NCBI RefSeq assembly: GCF_022810305.1
Contig: NZ_JALGQH010000013.1
Location: forward strand, 1-64,000
Origin: Rhodococcus sp. ARC_M6
GTDB lineage: Bacteria > Actinomycetota > Actinomycetes > Mycobacteriales > Mycobacteriaceae
Direction of reading: 5' to 3'
DNA length: 64,000 nucleotides
Shown here: piece by piece, positions 1 through 8,512 of the stretch
How positions within the stretch are numbered: position 1 is the stretch's first letter
Layout of the letters: every line of letters starts with the position of its first letter
Made by a program: the position numbers and the translations under genes
Notes under the pieces: model-generated
Database searches by the model: none
Seen by the model: only the letters and a program-made list of their open reading frames with translations
What the model was told of the DNA's origin: nothing

Positions 1-2
1 AC

Positions 3-140
3 TCGGATGGGGACTCGGAAGCCTCGGAGTCGGGGTCGCGTAGTCGCAGTGCCGCGATGCGGTCGGCTCGGGAGGACCTGTCGGCGCATGCGCGTGGGGT
101 GGAGAGCATGAACGAGGCGTTGCACCCTCGACACGATTGA
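3..140 (+). CDS. 3' end of an unidentified protein (partial)
   Basis: The window opens inside a reading frame that stays open for 45 codons and stops with TGA at 138-140. About three quarters of third codon positions are G or C, as in the real genes nearby, which is why I call it coding. The visible tail is Ser/Arg/Glu-rich, hydrophilic and probably helical, ending ALHPRHD. No domain can be recognised from this piece; it could equally be the tail of a decayed mobile-element gene, given the neighbourhood. Confidence 0.35.
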   Translation, partial: SDGDSEASESGSRSRSAAMRSAREDLSAHARGVESMNEALHPRHD

Positions 141-573
141 TCGTCCGGCACACACGGCGCGGGTGAGCGACAGACACCTGGTGGATCACATCGTCCGGCA
201 ACCCAGGATGTGTTGCGACGTCGGTCACCGCCGCGAAACGCACGTGCGCCGGTCGAACACGGACGGATTACTACTGCGCCGGTCCGTGCCGGCACTCAAC
301 TCGACCTCTCTCCGATCGAGCCTCTGCTGCAACAACATTGACGGATTTCACATTTCCCCGACGACGTCGAGTGAACCGAGGCGCCTTGCCTCCGGGTGGC
401 CGACAGAGCCCCCGAGGACGCACACTCGCGGCCATTTCGATGTTCGATCATCACCTGCAACTCGATACACATGTAACTTATTGCGGCAGAATGGTTACGA
501 GAGCTGAAAGTGCGTTAAGCATCCACGTGTCGATCGAAAATGCTTCAGGTCCAGTGCTCGGACGACGCTGCCA
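141..573. other. Stretch without a supported gene
   Basis: Several short frames are open here on both strands, but none has a convincing ribosome binding site, codon bias or recognisable product. It lies between the tail of an unknown gene and an IclR fragment, so it is probably eroded DNA. Confidence 0.5.
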
Positions 574-744
574 TGAGGCGATCCATCGTCTCGGGGAAAA
601 TGTGCTGGCGGGAACGGGAGGAGTCTTGGGGCTACGGCGGGGAACACCCAATTCCGGATACAACGTGCGCGAGACCTCACGAGCCGCGCGCATTACCAGT
701 GGAGCTACTCGCTCGAGCTGAGCGGTGCGAAGGTCTCCGCGCAA
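574..744 (-). pseudogene. Degenerate C-terminal fragment of an IclR-family regulator
   Basis: On the minus strand this piece translates to LRGDLRTAQLERVAPLV, then AAREVSRTLYPEL and PRR. This matches, almost residue for residue, the C-terminus of the intact IclR regulator at 3696-4607 (LCGDIRTAQLERVAPLV, AAREVSRSLIPEL, PRR). The effector-domain core and the whole DNA-binding half are missing, and the frame upstream (745-942) has no IclR similarity. It is therefore a relic of a paralogous or duplicated regulator, oriented opposite to the intact copy. Identity of the fragment is seen directly; duplication rather than independent acquisition is inference. Confidence 0.8.
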
Positions 745-1063
745 CACTGTGCACCGCGCCCGAACCGCAACGCCACTTTTTCCACAACCCAGCGCCCGTA
801 GCCCTATCCCCCTCTGTGGGATGTGAACTTCAATCTCTTGCCAGCAAGCTCTCACCAACGCGCGCACAAGCTCACGCGGGCAAGACAATTCGCCCAACAA
901 CAACGGCACCTCGACCGATCGACCTACAACACACAGCCGCACAACTCACGCACTCAGCAACGTTCCGCCAGTGGAGGTTGTCGCAGACCAAATTCTCGAA
1001 GCCTTCCCCAGCCGAATACGCCCGCCAGAACGAGAATTGGTGAGAGAAGTTCCCGGATCGACT
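745..1063. other. Stretch without a supported gene
   Basis: Overlapping open frames occur on both strands, but none has a start context or product that I can support. The right edge holds the terminator of the beta-propeller gene. Confidence 0.5.
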
Positions 1064-1098
1064 TTGCCTCCGCCCCCACGAAATGGGGATGGAGGCAA
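1064..1098 (-). terminator. Hairpin terminator of the beta-propeller gene
   Basis: Arms 1064-1078 and 1084-1098 (TTGCCTCC..CCCCA / TGGGG..GGAGGCAA) pair over 15 positions with two mismatches around a CGAAA loop. It begins three bases beyond the stop at 1101 and also lies just beyond the alternative-frame stop at 1127, so it fits as the transcription terminator in either reading frame. Confidence 0.7.
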
Positions 1099-1100
1099 CG

Positions 1101-2222
1101 TCAATATGTCGGTACCGGCGGAAAGATCAGCTGCCGAATCCGAAGATCTGCTCGAGCGATCCAAACAGGCCGCCCCCCCGGGGTGCCCGGAGCAGCGGGT
1201 GCCACGGTAAGAGTGACATCGAGAGTTGCGGGGGTTCCGATGCCGTTGGCGGCAGTGACCGTGAAGGCGGATGTGCCTGCTGCAATGGGGGTTCCGGACA
1301 GAACACCAGCCGGACTGAGGGTGAATCCCGCGGGGAGAGCGCCAGCAGTGACCGTGACGGCGGGTGCGGGTTCTCCGGTGACAGTGAAGGCGTGACTGTA
1401 GGTCTGGCCGACAACCCCGGCGGGCGGTACCCCTGTCAGGGTCGGTGCCTTGTCGATCGCAATCACCGATACCGAGCCGCTGATGTGGTTGGCGGTGTAG
1501 GCGTAGGCGCCGTCGGGGGTGATCGCCACCCCGTACGGCTGCGAACCGACGGTAATGGTGTCGATTGTGATGGGGGGCGTGGTGGTGGTGTTGATCACCG
1601 ACACCGAACTGCTGTCGAAATTGCTGACGTAGGCGCGGGTGCCGTCCGGGGTGAACGCCACCGCGTACGGACCCGAGCCGACGGTGACGTCGGCGATCGT
1701 GATGGGAGGCGCAGTGGTGGTGTTGATCACCGACACCGAACTGCCGCCGGTGTTGGTGACGTAGGCGCGGGTGCCGTCGGGGCTGAATGCCACCCCCTGC
1801 GGATTCCTGCCGACGGTGACGTCGGCGATCCTGGCGGGAGGCGCAGTGGTGGTGTTGATCACCGACACCGAATTGCTGGAATTGTTGGCCGTGTAGGCGC
1901 GGGTGCCGTCAGGGCTGATCGCCACCGCGAGCGGCTGCGTGCCGACGGTGACGTCGGCGATTGTGGTGGGGGGCGTAGTGGTCGTGTTGATCACCGACAC
2001 CGAACTGCCACTGAGGTTGGTGACGTAGGCGCGGGTGCCGTCGGGGCTGATCGCCACCCCGGCCGGATTCGTGCCGACTGTGATGGTGTCGGTGACGGTG
2101 TCTGCGGTTGCAGTACCGACCACGCCGCCAACAGAGAAGATGAGGGCGAGAGCAGCAGTACCGAATACCGCGGCAGTCCGGGACCGCCGTCGGCGTGGAT
2201 GGGGTTCTACGATGACAGTCAC
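1101..2222 (-). CDS. Exported YVTN beta-propeller repeat protein with Ig-like domain
   Basis: The GTG start at 2222 is chosen because AAAGG lies about 10 bases upstream and an Arg-rich n-region plus hydrophobic segment (about residues 15-38, ending ATA) follows, a typical signal peptide. The mature part has five 44-residue blades, each with a variant of ISPDGTRAYVTN and SVSVINTTT, then a putative Ig domain (about residues 265-345, LPAGFTLSPAGVLSGTP). Such proteins are surface or secreted binding proteins in actinobacteria; the ligand is unknown. Propellers usually have about seven blades, so five plus the Ig domain is short. The last ~30 residues look out of frame: after a run of seven C (1173-1179 on the plus strand) the other frame gives GGLFGSLEQIFGFGS and a stop at 1127, a far more natural ending. 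Confidence 0.8.
   Translation of the reverse strand: MTVIVEPHPRRRRSRTAAVFGTAALALIFSVGGVVGTATADTVTDTITVGTNPAGVAISPDGTRAYVTNLSGSSVSVINTTTTPPTTIADVTVGTQPLAVAISPDGTRAYTANNSSNSVSVINTTTAPPARIADVTVGRNPQGVAFSPDGTRAYVTNTGGSSVSVINTTTAPPITIADVTVGSGPYAVAFTPDGTRAYVSNFDSSSVSVINTTTTPPITIDTITVGSQPYGVAITPDGAYAYTANHISGSVSVIAIDKAPTLTGVPPAGVVGQTYSHAFTVTGEPAPAVTVTAGALPAGFTLSPAGVLSGTPIAAGTSAFTVTAANGIGTPATLDVTLTVAPAAPGTPGGRPVWIARADLRIRQLIFPPVPTY
1428..2087 (-). repeat. Five tandem 132-bp units encoding the propeller blades
   Basis: Conserved strings recur every 132 bases (for example ACGGTGACGTCGGCGAT at 1681, 1813 and 1945), matching a 44-residue blade. Inner units are very similar at DNA level, so unequal recombination could change blade number. 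The outermost unit next to the Ig domain is the most diverged. Confidence 0.85.
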
Positions 2223-2329
2223 GGGTAAGCGCCTTTCCCAAGCGGTGTCCGCACGGGGCGGTGCGGCCACAGGACGCAACCACCCGGCAAAGATAGCGGA
2301 CATCGGGCACAAGATACCCAATTCGAATA

Positions 2330-2382
2330 ATGGCCGCTTCAGGCCATCAATACGATAAGCACGTATGACCTAAAGCGGCCAT
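2330..2382. repeat. 17-bp imperfect inverted repeat upstream of the propeller gene
   Basis: Arms 2330-2346 (ATGGCCGCTT.AGG.CA) and 2366-2382 (TG.CCT.AAGCGGCCAT) match at 15 of 17 positions; the outer 10 bp are perfect. The 19-base spacer is AT-richer. It lies 108 bases upstream of the GTG at 2222. It could be an operator, a terminator of an eroded gene or a mobile-element end; the sequence does not decide. Confidence 0.6.
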
Positions 2383-2822
2383 AACGCAAACGTAAATGTA
2401 GAACACCGATTTTGTAGGTTGACCAGCCCTTATCAACAACGCGGGCCACGTCACGGAACACCGCACCCATCTGAAACGAGACTGCGAAATCTGCGACGAG
2501 AATCTGAAGTATCCGCTTCGTAGAACGAACACGCTCTCGTTTCTCGTGGCCACAGTCGTCCCCGGTCACCACTGCATTCCGCGGCCGCGTTTCTTCTGCT
2601 GCTCGGTCGTCTTCCGACATTCTGGGTTCAGAAGTGCGATGCACTCGGGATCTGCACTCGGCCGTACCACCGGAGGCGTGCGCTGGATGCGAAGAAAATC
2701 AGCGTCCTCAAGGGCGGTGTGCTGACAGCGTCAGATGAGTCGACGCAAACTCGGCCGAGGTTCGCGATCTTGACGCCACTGGCCGGCTTGGACACCGTCG
2801 GTTTCACAGCCAACGTTCACTG
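2383..2822. other. Stretch without a supported gene
   Basis: The left part (2383-2560) is visibly lower in GC than its surroundings. A 101-codon minus-strand frame (2339-2644) runs through the inverted repeat and resembles no family I know, so I do not call it. The remainder is downstream sequence of the TetR gene. Confidence 0.5.
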
Positions 2823-3428
2823 TCAGGGAAGCAACTTGCGTGTGGCCTCTTCGAGGATCATGAGAACTTCATCGGCGTCACGCCCTGCCGCCACGCCGAC
2901 CATTGCGCCCAAAAACAGGCAGCTGAGAATCCGGGATGCCGACTCTATATCACCGTCGGTATTTCCCTGTGTATCGCCGGCACGGAGCGTCTCACCGATC
3001 CACTTAGCCTTCTCCGGGCCGAAGCCGACTGTCGGATCGGACGCGATCTGCGCCGGGCTGCAGGCGACGTACGCGCGGTACATGGCCTGGTAGAGAAGAG
3101 GTTTCCTACTCGCTTCCCTCAAGATCCGCCCGAACACCATCACGAGACGATCTGCGGGTGTCTCCCCGATCAACGTCCCGTGGCGCACGCTCTCTGTCGA
3201 GAGTCTGCCGAGAGCCATCAGAGCCTCTACGAGTAACTGGTCTTTCGAGCTCGCGTGTTGGTATGCCGTAGGAACCGACACGCCAGCCCTGGCGGCGATT
3301 TGCCGAATGGTGACTGCGTCATATCCGCCCTCTGTTGCCAAGGAGACAGTGGAATCGATCAGTCGCTCCCTGGTGGCCGCCCGGGCAGGCGACAGAATCT
3401 GCCGAACTAGATGAGATTTGGGTTCCAT
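2823..3428 (-). CDS. TetR-family transcriptional regulator
   Basis: The 201-residue product has the length and layout of a TetR repressor. The N-terminal helix-turn-helix spans about residues 18-64 (ERLIDSTVSLATEGGYDAVT, RQIAARAGVSVPTAYQHASS), followed by an all-helical ligand domain. The HTH and the LYQAMYRAYVACSP region resemble the KstR-like subgroup that binds acyl-CoA or steroid metabolites, but the effector is not known here. It starts 267 bases from the divergent IclR gene, so it may control that gene or itself. No neighbour gives an obvious substrate. Confidence 0.85.
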   Translation of the reverse strand: MEPKSHLVRQILSPARAATRERLIDSTVSLATEGGYDAVTIRQIAARAGVSVPTAYQHASSKDQLLVEALMALGRLSTESVRHGTLIGETPADRLVMVFGRILREASRKPLLYQAMYRAYVACSPAQIASDPTVGFGPEKAKWIGETLRAGDTQGNTDGDIESASRILSCLFLGAMVGVAAGRDADEVLMILEEATRKLLP

Positions 3429-3638
3429 GACATGGAGTCTGGCCTGCGATCACCCTTCGACGCCAACGGCGGCGGTAAACATGCGGTTGACGTGTGTCTA
3501 CTCTTCGGGTGATACTGGTCGGACCGAGGGGCAGACGTCCGGGAGTGAGATGAATCTTCATGGCGCCCACGGCCAGCAGCTCCGCAAAAATTCGTGAGTC
3601 TGCTGTACGACCTTGATGCCTGCGGATGAGCTGAGCGA

Positions 3639-3655
3639 GGTACCTGTCAGGTACC
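3639..3655. promoter_or_regulatory. Perfect palindrome, candidate IclR operator
   Basis: GGTACCT-GTC-AGGTACC has perfect 7-bp arms around a 3-base centre, 41 bases upstream of the IclR start. IclR proteins bind short palindromes as dimers and often repress themselves, so autoregulation is the likeliest role. The assignment is positional inference. Confidence 0.55.
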
Positions 3656-3695
3656 AGAGCGAGACGCCGCCTACGAATTGTTCGGGAAGGTGGCT

Positions 3696-4607
3696 ATGGC
3701 CATTGACGTAAACGAACCGGTATCCAGCGTTAGGTCGACCACTACGCAATCCGAGAACGGGGAGTTCAAGAAGGACATACCGTCGTCGATGGTCGAACGG
3801 ATAACGCTGATTCTCGATGCCTTCGACGGTCGGGCCGCGCGACTCAACCTCGAAGAAGTTGCGTACCGCACCCGGTTGCCTCGCTCCACCGTCCACCGGA
3901 TTCTCGATCAACTCGTCAAACTCGACTGGGTCAATCATTCATCGATCGGATACGGACTCGGCCGACGCGCATTCGGACTGGGGGGCGGGCACAGTCAGAT
4001 TCGTGAAGCTGCAGCTCCCGTATTGCACGAACTGCATCTGCGGACCGGACTGGTCGTTCATCTCTCTGTTCTCGACGTGCGCGATAGCGTCTACCTCGAC
4101 AAGGTGGGCGGACGCTTGGCTACGGGGTTGCCCTCTCGAGTCGGTGGACGTATCCCTGCGCATTCGACGGCGGGGGGCAAGGCGATGCTTGCATGCATCA
4201 CCCCGGAGCGTGTCGACGCATTGTTCGGTGCAACACTCCCTCGCCGTACCGAGAAGACCATCGGGGAGATCGGGGAGCTACATCAGGAGCTGAACCGCAT
4301 CCGTCAGCGTCGAGGTTTGGCCTTCGAACGCGGAGAAGCGGCGCGGGGTGTCGCCTGTGTGGCCGCAGTGATTCGGGGGCCCGAAGGTTACGTCGGCAGC
4401 ATTGCGTTGTGCGGTGACATTCGTACCGCACAACTCGAACGAGTGGCGCCCCTAGTAGGTGATGCTGCCCGAGAAGTCTCGCGGTCGCTGATCCCCGAAC
4501 TGGATGCTCCCCGCCGCGGCCGTAAGGCTTTGACGGTTTCCGTGGATAACTTTTCGGCGGCGATGATGGACAGCCTTTTGTTCGCCTCCTCGGACCAGTG
4601 GATCTGA
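3696..4607 (+). CDS. IclR-family transcriptional regulator
   Basis: The 303-residue product has an N-terminal winged helix at about residues 32-90 (LNLEEVAYRTRLPRSTVHRI) and a C-terminal GAF-like effector domain with family motifs (IPAHSTAGGKAMLA, RGVACVAAVIRG). The ATG at 3696 is preferred over an upstream in-frame start because GGGAAGG sits 5 bases before it. It is followed 217 bases downstream by an AhpD-like peroxidase gene on the same strand, a plausible target. A decayed copy of its C-terminus lies at 574-744. IclR proteins usually control catabolism of aromatic or organic acids; the ligand is unknown. Confidence 0.9.
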   Translation: MAIDVNEPVSSVRSTTTQSENGEFKKDIPSSMVERITLILDAFDGRAARLNLEEVAYRTRLPRSTVHRILDQLVKLDWVNHSSIGYGLGRRAFGLGGGHSQIREAAAPVLHELHLRTGLVVHLSVLDVRDSVYLDKVGGRLATGLPSRVGGRIPAHSTAGGKAMLACITPERVDALFGATLPRRTEKTIGEIGELHQELNRIRQRRGLAFERGEAARGVACVAAVIRGPEGYVGSIALCGDIRTAQLERVAPLVGDAAREVSRSLIPELDAPRRGRKALTVSVDNFSAAMMDSLLFASSDQWI

Positions 4608-4824
4608 AGTACAGTTTTGGACGCGCTTTTAGGCAAATCCGCTCTGGGTCCAGGTCGCCCTTACCGGCCCTCGTCCCTGGCCGGGCGCCTCGCTCGAGGA
4701 ATACGGGTACTTCGGCGCACCGTCCACGCCGCGTCCACGGTCGTGCCGACCAATGAGACTGCGCGCCAGCAACACACGATGTGGCACTACCGTCCACAGG
4801 AAATCAACAGAGCAGGAACCAACG

Positions 4825-5307
4825 ATGCACATCACCGTCCCCGACGGCAAGGATCCCACCGAATACGTATGGACCGAACTCGTCCCGGAGATCGGCCGCG
4901 CGGCGCGCCGATTTTCACGGACGGTAACCGCGGAATCCACACTGGGTCTACGTGAGTTCGAAGCCGCGCGGCTGCGGATAGCGCAGATCAACGGATGCAT
5001 CGTCTGTATGGATTGGCGTACCGAACGCGACGGGGTGAGAGTCGAGAGCACTTTCGGTGACGCCGTCGAGCAGTGGAAAACCACGGACAGCTTCGATGTC
5101 CGCACGCGACTGGCTGCCGAGTACGCCGAGCGGTACGCCGTCGACCATCACGGTCTCGAGGACGAATTCTGGGGCCGGATGAGTGCGCAGTACAGCCAAG
5201 CCGAAATCGTGGAACTCTCTATCAGTATCGGGTCGTGGATCACGTCCGGTCGACTCAATCACGTTCTCGGGCTTGACACAGTGTGTGCGATCCCGGTCAG
5301 CGACTGA
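4825..5307 (+). CDS. AhpD-like / carboxymuconolactone decarboxylase family protein
   Basis: The 160-residue protein carries the AhpD fold signature: a CxxC redox pair at about Cys58 and Cys61 (INGCIVCMDW) preceded by a helix with EAARLRIAQ. Such proteins are thiol peroxidases or peroxidase reductants; some relatives act as lyases. The start at 4825 follows GCAGGAA and puts MHITVPDGKDP at the N-terminus, the family's usual beginning; the frame is open further upstream but without a binding site. It probably belongs to the IclR regulon next door. The catalytic His of AhpD is not clearly placed, so a strict peroxidase role is inferred. Confidence 0.85.
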   Translation: MHITVPDGKDPTEYVWTELVPEIGRAARRFSRTVTAESTLGLREFEAARLRIAQINGCIVCMDWRTERDGVRVESTFGDAVEQWKTTDSFDVRTRLAAEYAERYAVDHHGLEDEFWGRMSAQYSQAEIVELSISIGSWITSGRLNHVLGLDTVCAIPVSD

Positions 5308-5385
5308 GAACGTCGTCATGTCCGCGCACGTCAACGGTCGGAGCCGGTTGACCCGGCCCCGACCGCTGGCGCCAATCGCATCGAC

Positions 5386-5424
5386 TGTAAACGACGGTTG
5401 AAAGCGGGCTCTGGAACACTTTCC
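5386..5424. repeat. Right terminal inverted repeat of an ISL3-type element
   Basis: This 39-base segment matches 10207-10245 at 32 of 39 positions in the same orientation. Here it lies just outside the 3' end of an ISL3 transposase remnant, while the other copy lies just outside the 5' end of an ISL3 transposase remnant. Read inward, the two are therefore the right and left ends of the same IS type. Confidence 0.75.
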
Positions 5425-5443
5425 GCGACCGATTCTGAAAGTA

Positions 5444-5521
5444 TCAGTCGCTGAAGAGCATTCGTTTGCGAAGCAAGTCAAATCCAGCACGTCCGTACAT
5501 TTGCCGTTTGAACAGCTTGAT
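5444..5521 (-). mobile_element. ISL3-family transposase remnant (C-terminal 25 residues)
   Basis: Minus-strand translation gives IKLFKRQMYGRAGF then DLLRKRML and a stop at 5444-5446. This is the conserved end of ISL3 transposases. Everything upstream is lost; the next sequence belongs to a decayed integrase. With the terminal repeat at 5386-5424 it marks the right end of a former element. Confidence 0.75.
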
Positions 5522-5523
5522 AG

Positions 5524-6605
5524 TTACGTGGAATCTGAATGGTCAAGGACATTCTCGTCTGCTCTGGTTGACAGAAACAATCGGAGCAGGGTCGCGGTCG
5601 CCGGCACCTCGATTTCGCGTGGCGTCGTTCCGGTAGGCGTCGGGACATCGAGCAGCCGGTCGATGAGGTTGTCGAGGGCGCGCTGGCCGTCCTCGACGGC
5701 TGCGCGTTCGTCGTCGTTGAGTGGGATGGCGGTGAGCATGCGTTGCAGGTTGTCCTTGGTTTCGAGCAGCTGCGCTTTTCCGGATGTCTTGGGGCGTAGA
5801 AGGCACAGCGGGCACACGCCATCCTGGGTGGGCGCTGTTCAAAGAAGGTCAGGTGCAATACTTGAGCCCGAGATCGTAGTACTGCCAGGGTGTTTCATCT
5901 CCGACCGCGTTGGAAGTGACAGCGTCGCGATGAGGATCTCGATGGTGCGGCTTTGCGGGCGAAGTACCCGGCGTCGGTGTCGGCCGAGTGAGCGTGGTGG
6001 GGCTGATTTTCGCGTAGTACTGGGTGGATTGGGGTGAGCGGTGGCCGAGTCAGGCTTGCAGGTCACACTTCGGTCATCAGTTCCTTGGCGCTATAGAGCT
6101 GGCTAGCGATTTCCGGCCGGGCCCGGTGGCTCGTGATGCTGCCTCGGACGTCGGCGGCCGGACACCTGCCTCGTGGCAGAGCATCGAGATGATCGCGTTG
6201 TTGACGAAAGGACGAGGAGACTCGGCGGGCACGGAAGGCGAACAGCAGGTCGACCCGCTCGTCTGTGGGGCGGTCGAGAAACTGCGGCTGGGTGGGGCAC
6301 ATCGCCTGCCAGATGTCGAGGGCCTGGCCGAGGATCGGGTCGACCGGCCTGGTGAACGCGGTGCCGGTCTTGTGCGGCGGGACGTCGAGCAGGGTTCTGG
6401 CCGAGCAGCGCGGTGATGCTGCGCGGAGTGGCCAGCGCCCGCCCAGGGTCGAAACGCCTTGGCAGCCATTCCCATTCCTGACAATCGTCGAAGAACTTCC
6501 GGATCGACGGTCAACCCAAAAGGATATTAGTGCTTCGACGGTTTGACGAAGCCTGCCACAAACCCTCTTAGCAGTACGGACATGCACAAGAGCATAGGAC
6601 GGCAT
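5524..6605 (-). pseudogene. Frameshifted tyrosine-type site-specific integrase
   Basis: Pieces of one integrase occur in order in different minus-strand frames: RTLLDVPPHKTGTAFTRPVDP (about 6385-6325), NNAIISMLCHEAGV (about 6210-6165), TSHRARPEIASQLYSAKE (about 6135-6080), RTIEILI (about 5945), TFFEQRPPRMACARCAFY (about 5850-5790), then LLETKDNLQRMLTAIPLNDDERAA down to the stop at 5524. The HxxR box survives as SHRAR, but the frame changes at least three times, so the gene cannot make an intact enzyme. The family belongs to actinobacterial mobile elements with Cys-rich C-terminal regions. It probably once mobilised part of this accessory region. Confidence 0.8.
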
Positions 6606-6619
6606 TGCACGAACGATGT

Positions 6620-7126
6620 TTAGCGACCGCTCCCTGTCCGCAGGCGAGTGACATTCATGAGAATCACCTCGCGCAACTCAGACTCCGGTTCACTCAACAC
6701 CCTGCGCCGTGCAACCAACACGAACTCTATGTCACCGGCGTCAGGCAGGCCCCGCGAACTGATCTGTTCCAGACCGTGCGGTGGCAAACTCTCGGCATGC
6801 AGCACAACCCCGAGCCCTGCCAGCGCAGCCGCACGCAAACCATTGAGGCTGTCGGTGGTGCAGGTGATCCGACTACCACGTCCACTGCCTCGCAAAACGT
6901 CGAGCGCAATTTCACGCGTCAGCGACGGCGCTGGATAGGTAACAAGAGGAACCGGCCCCTCCAGATCAACGAACTGTACGGGGGCAGCATAAAGGACCAG
7001 CCGATCCTGAAAGATGAGCTCACCGTGCTGCTCCCCCCTTCGACGCTCGCCGAACATGAGGTCGATGTCGTTGTTGGCGAGCAGACGTAGGTGGTTCGTG
7101 AGATCGACACGCCCGCTTGCATATAG
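6620..7126 (-). pseudogene. LysR-type regulator lacking its DNA-binding half
   Basis: The frame encodes a LysR effector-binding domain: LTNHLRLLANNDIDLMFGER, then a domain-swap strand and the typical LNGLRAAALAGLGVVL segment, ending near ELREVI. A normal LysR protein is about 300 residues with a winged helix in the first 60; here only about 170 residues of the C-terminal part are recognisable and the upstream sequence does not encode an HTH in any frame. It can no longer bind DNA as a LysR. It might survive as a ligand-binding fragment, but decay is the simpler reading. Confidence 0.65.
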
Positions 7127-7728
7127 GTCCACTGGGCGAGTCCCGAACAATCGAACTCGCCAGGTCCCGTCGCGCCAACCATCCCGCGATCCGGTGCGGT
7201 CGAACCGAAGACAACGGGCAGGACCAACGGTCGTCGAAAACTCTATGCCGCGCAACCATCCGCCTGGCCGATTACCAAGGTTGGTCGAATCGCGCCGCCC
7301 TCCTGGGTCCGGATCAGACTGACATTCTCACACCCCTCCGTCTCGACAGGTTGACCCTGTTCACCTTGGAAAGGCGACACAACCTCACACTGCACAGCGA
7401 GGACGAACCGACACCAGAGCTGCTTATGCGCCGAATTCCGATGAGCGGCAGCGTCAGACGTCCATCCCGCTTCCCCACTGAAGAACGGTCGCCCCTCGTC
7501 GGTGGCCGGACGCAGTTCATCCGGCGGCATGCTCAGAGACCGGTTCGGCAACGACGGAGGATTCACGACGTCGTGCTCGGCCGTCGGGAGGAACGCTGTG
7601 CGTGCTCGGCCTCCGTGCGTCCGCCTTGGATGAAGTCGGCGTCCACGAGCAATAAGCGACGCCCTCACGAACGATGGTCGATTCGGTAATCGCCGGCGCG
7701 GCAGCGAGGCGAGGTATCGTCCGACTCC
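7127..7728. other. Stretch without a supported gene
   Basis: Long frames are open on both strands because of high GC, but none has a recognisable product or a good ribosome binding site. It separates the LysR remnant from the IS3 remnant. Confidence 0.45.
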
Positions 7729-7839
7729 GTGTTGGAGGAAGAAAACCAGCAGCTACGGGCCCAGATCCGCAAGCTCGAGTCCGAGCGAGAGATCCTGCAC
7801 AGGGCCGCAAAATATTTCGCGGGCGAGACGAACTGGTGA
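7729..7839 (+). mobile_element. IS3-family OrfA remnant (C-terminal leucine zipper)
   Basis: The plus strand encodes LEEENQQLRAQIRKLESERE, then ILHRAAKYFAGETNW and a stop at 7837-7839. This is the characteristic OrfA C-terminus of IS3-type elements. The HTH half is missing upstream. Immediately downstream a GTG overlaps the stop and reads VTRF, the usual start of OrfB, but the similarity ends within a few codons. Only this scar of the IS remains. Confidence 0.75.
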
Positions 7840-8512
7840 CCCGCTTCGGAGCATCACCGTGTTCGACGCCCACCTGGACCGTTGCCCGGGTGGCACGGAT
7901 CACGTCCTTGATGTACAAAGTTAGGGCAGCACATCGTGTTCGTTTCACTGTTACTGCTGGAGTCACCTAGAACGTGCCTTAAGCCACAGGGCCGTCGGGG
8001 CCGGACCGTATCGCAGGTCCGGAGCACTGATGGAAAGGCCCTGATCTTGCTCATACCGATGTCGCCGAGCGATTCGACGTTTTCGATAGAAAAATCCCTG
8101 GATCCGATGTGGAGCGGGGTGCCTGGCGCTGTTCGACGGCCACGGCGCCGCCGCGCGAGATCGTCGAACTGTATTCGGCAACGCGCTCGCCCCCAGTGAT
8201 GGAACGCCGCAGCAGGTAAACACCCCACCGTTCGGCAACCACACTGACGGATCACCGAGAACTTCTGGAACTCGGTTTCCCTGCGCGGGTGAATTTCACA
8301 ACCGCCGTCGCCCAGTGTGGGACATGCGCCTGAGCGAGGATTCGCGGACTGCCTCGACGACGATCCCGCGCCCTCGAACGGGCTATCCGCCTGAAGATCC
8401 CGGCGAGACGCTTCGCCCACCGCGTCATCAACTGTCCCTCCCCCCCCAGACCCGATATCCACCAGGTCGACTCGGGAAACGACGTAAACCCGGGAAACAA
8501 CAAGGACACCAC
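7840..8512. other. Stretch without a supported gene; possible eroded coding DNA
   Basis: A plus-strand frame at about 8040-8216 (AERFDVFDRKIPGSDVERG, then EIVELYSATRSPP) has coding-like third positions but no start, a stop at 8214-8216 and no family I recognise. A 263-codon minus-strand frame over 7854-8645 looks spurious (Arg/Gly-rich, no domain). The promoter of the small-peptide genes should lie in the last 100 bases. Confidence 0.4.

Noticed and set aside
2339-2644. 101-codon minus-strand frame
   Set aside because: It runs through an inverted repeat, has no ribosome binding site and resembles no family.
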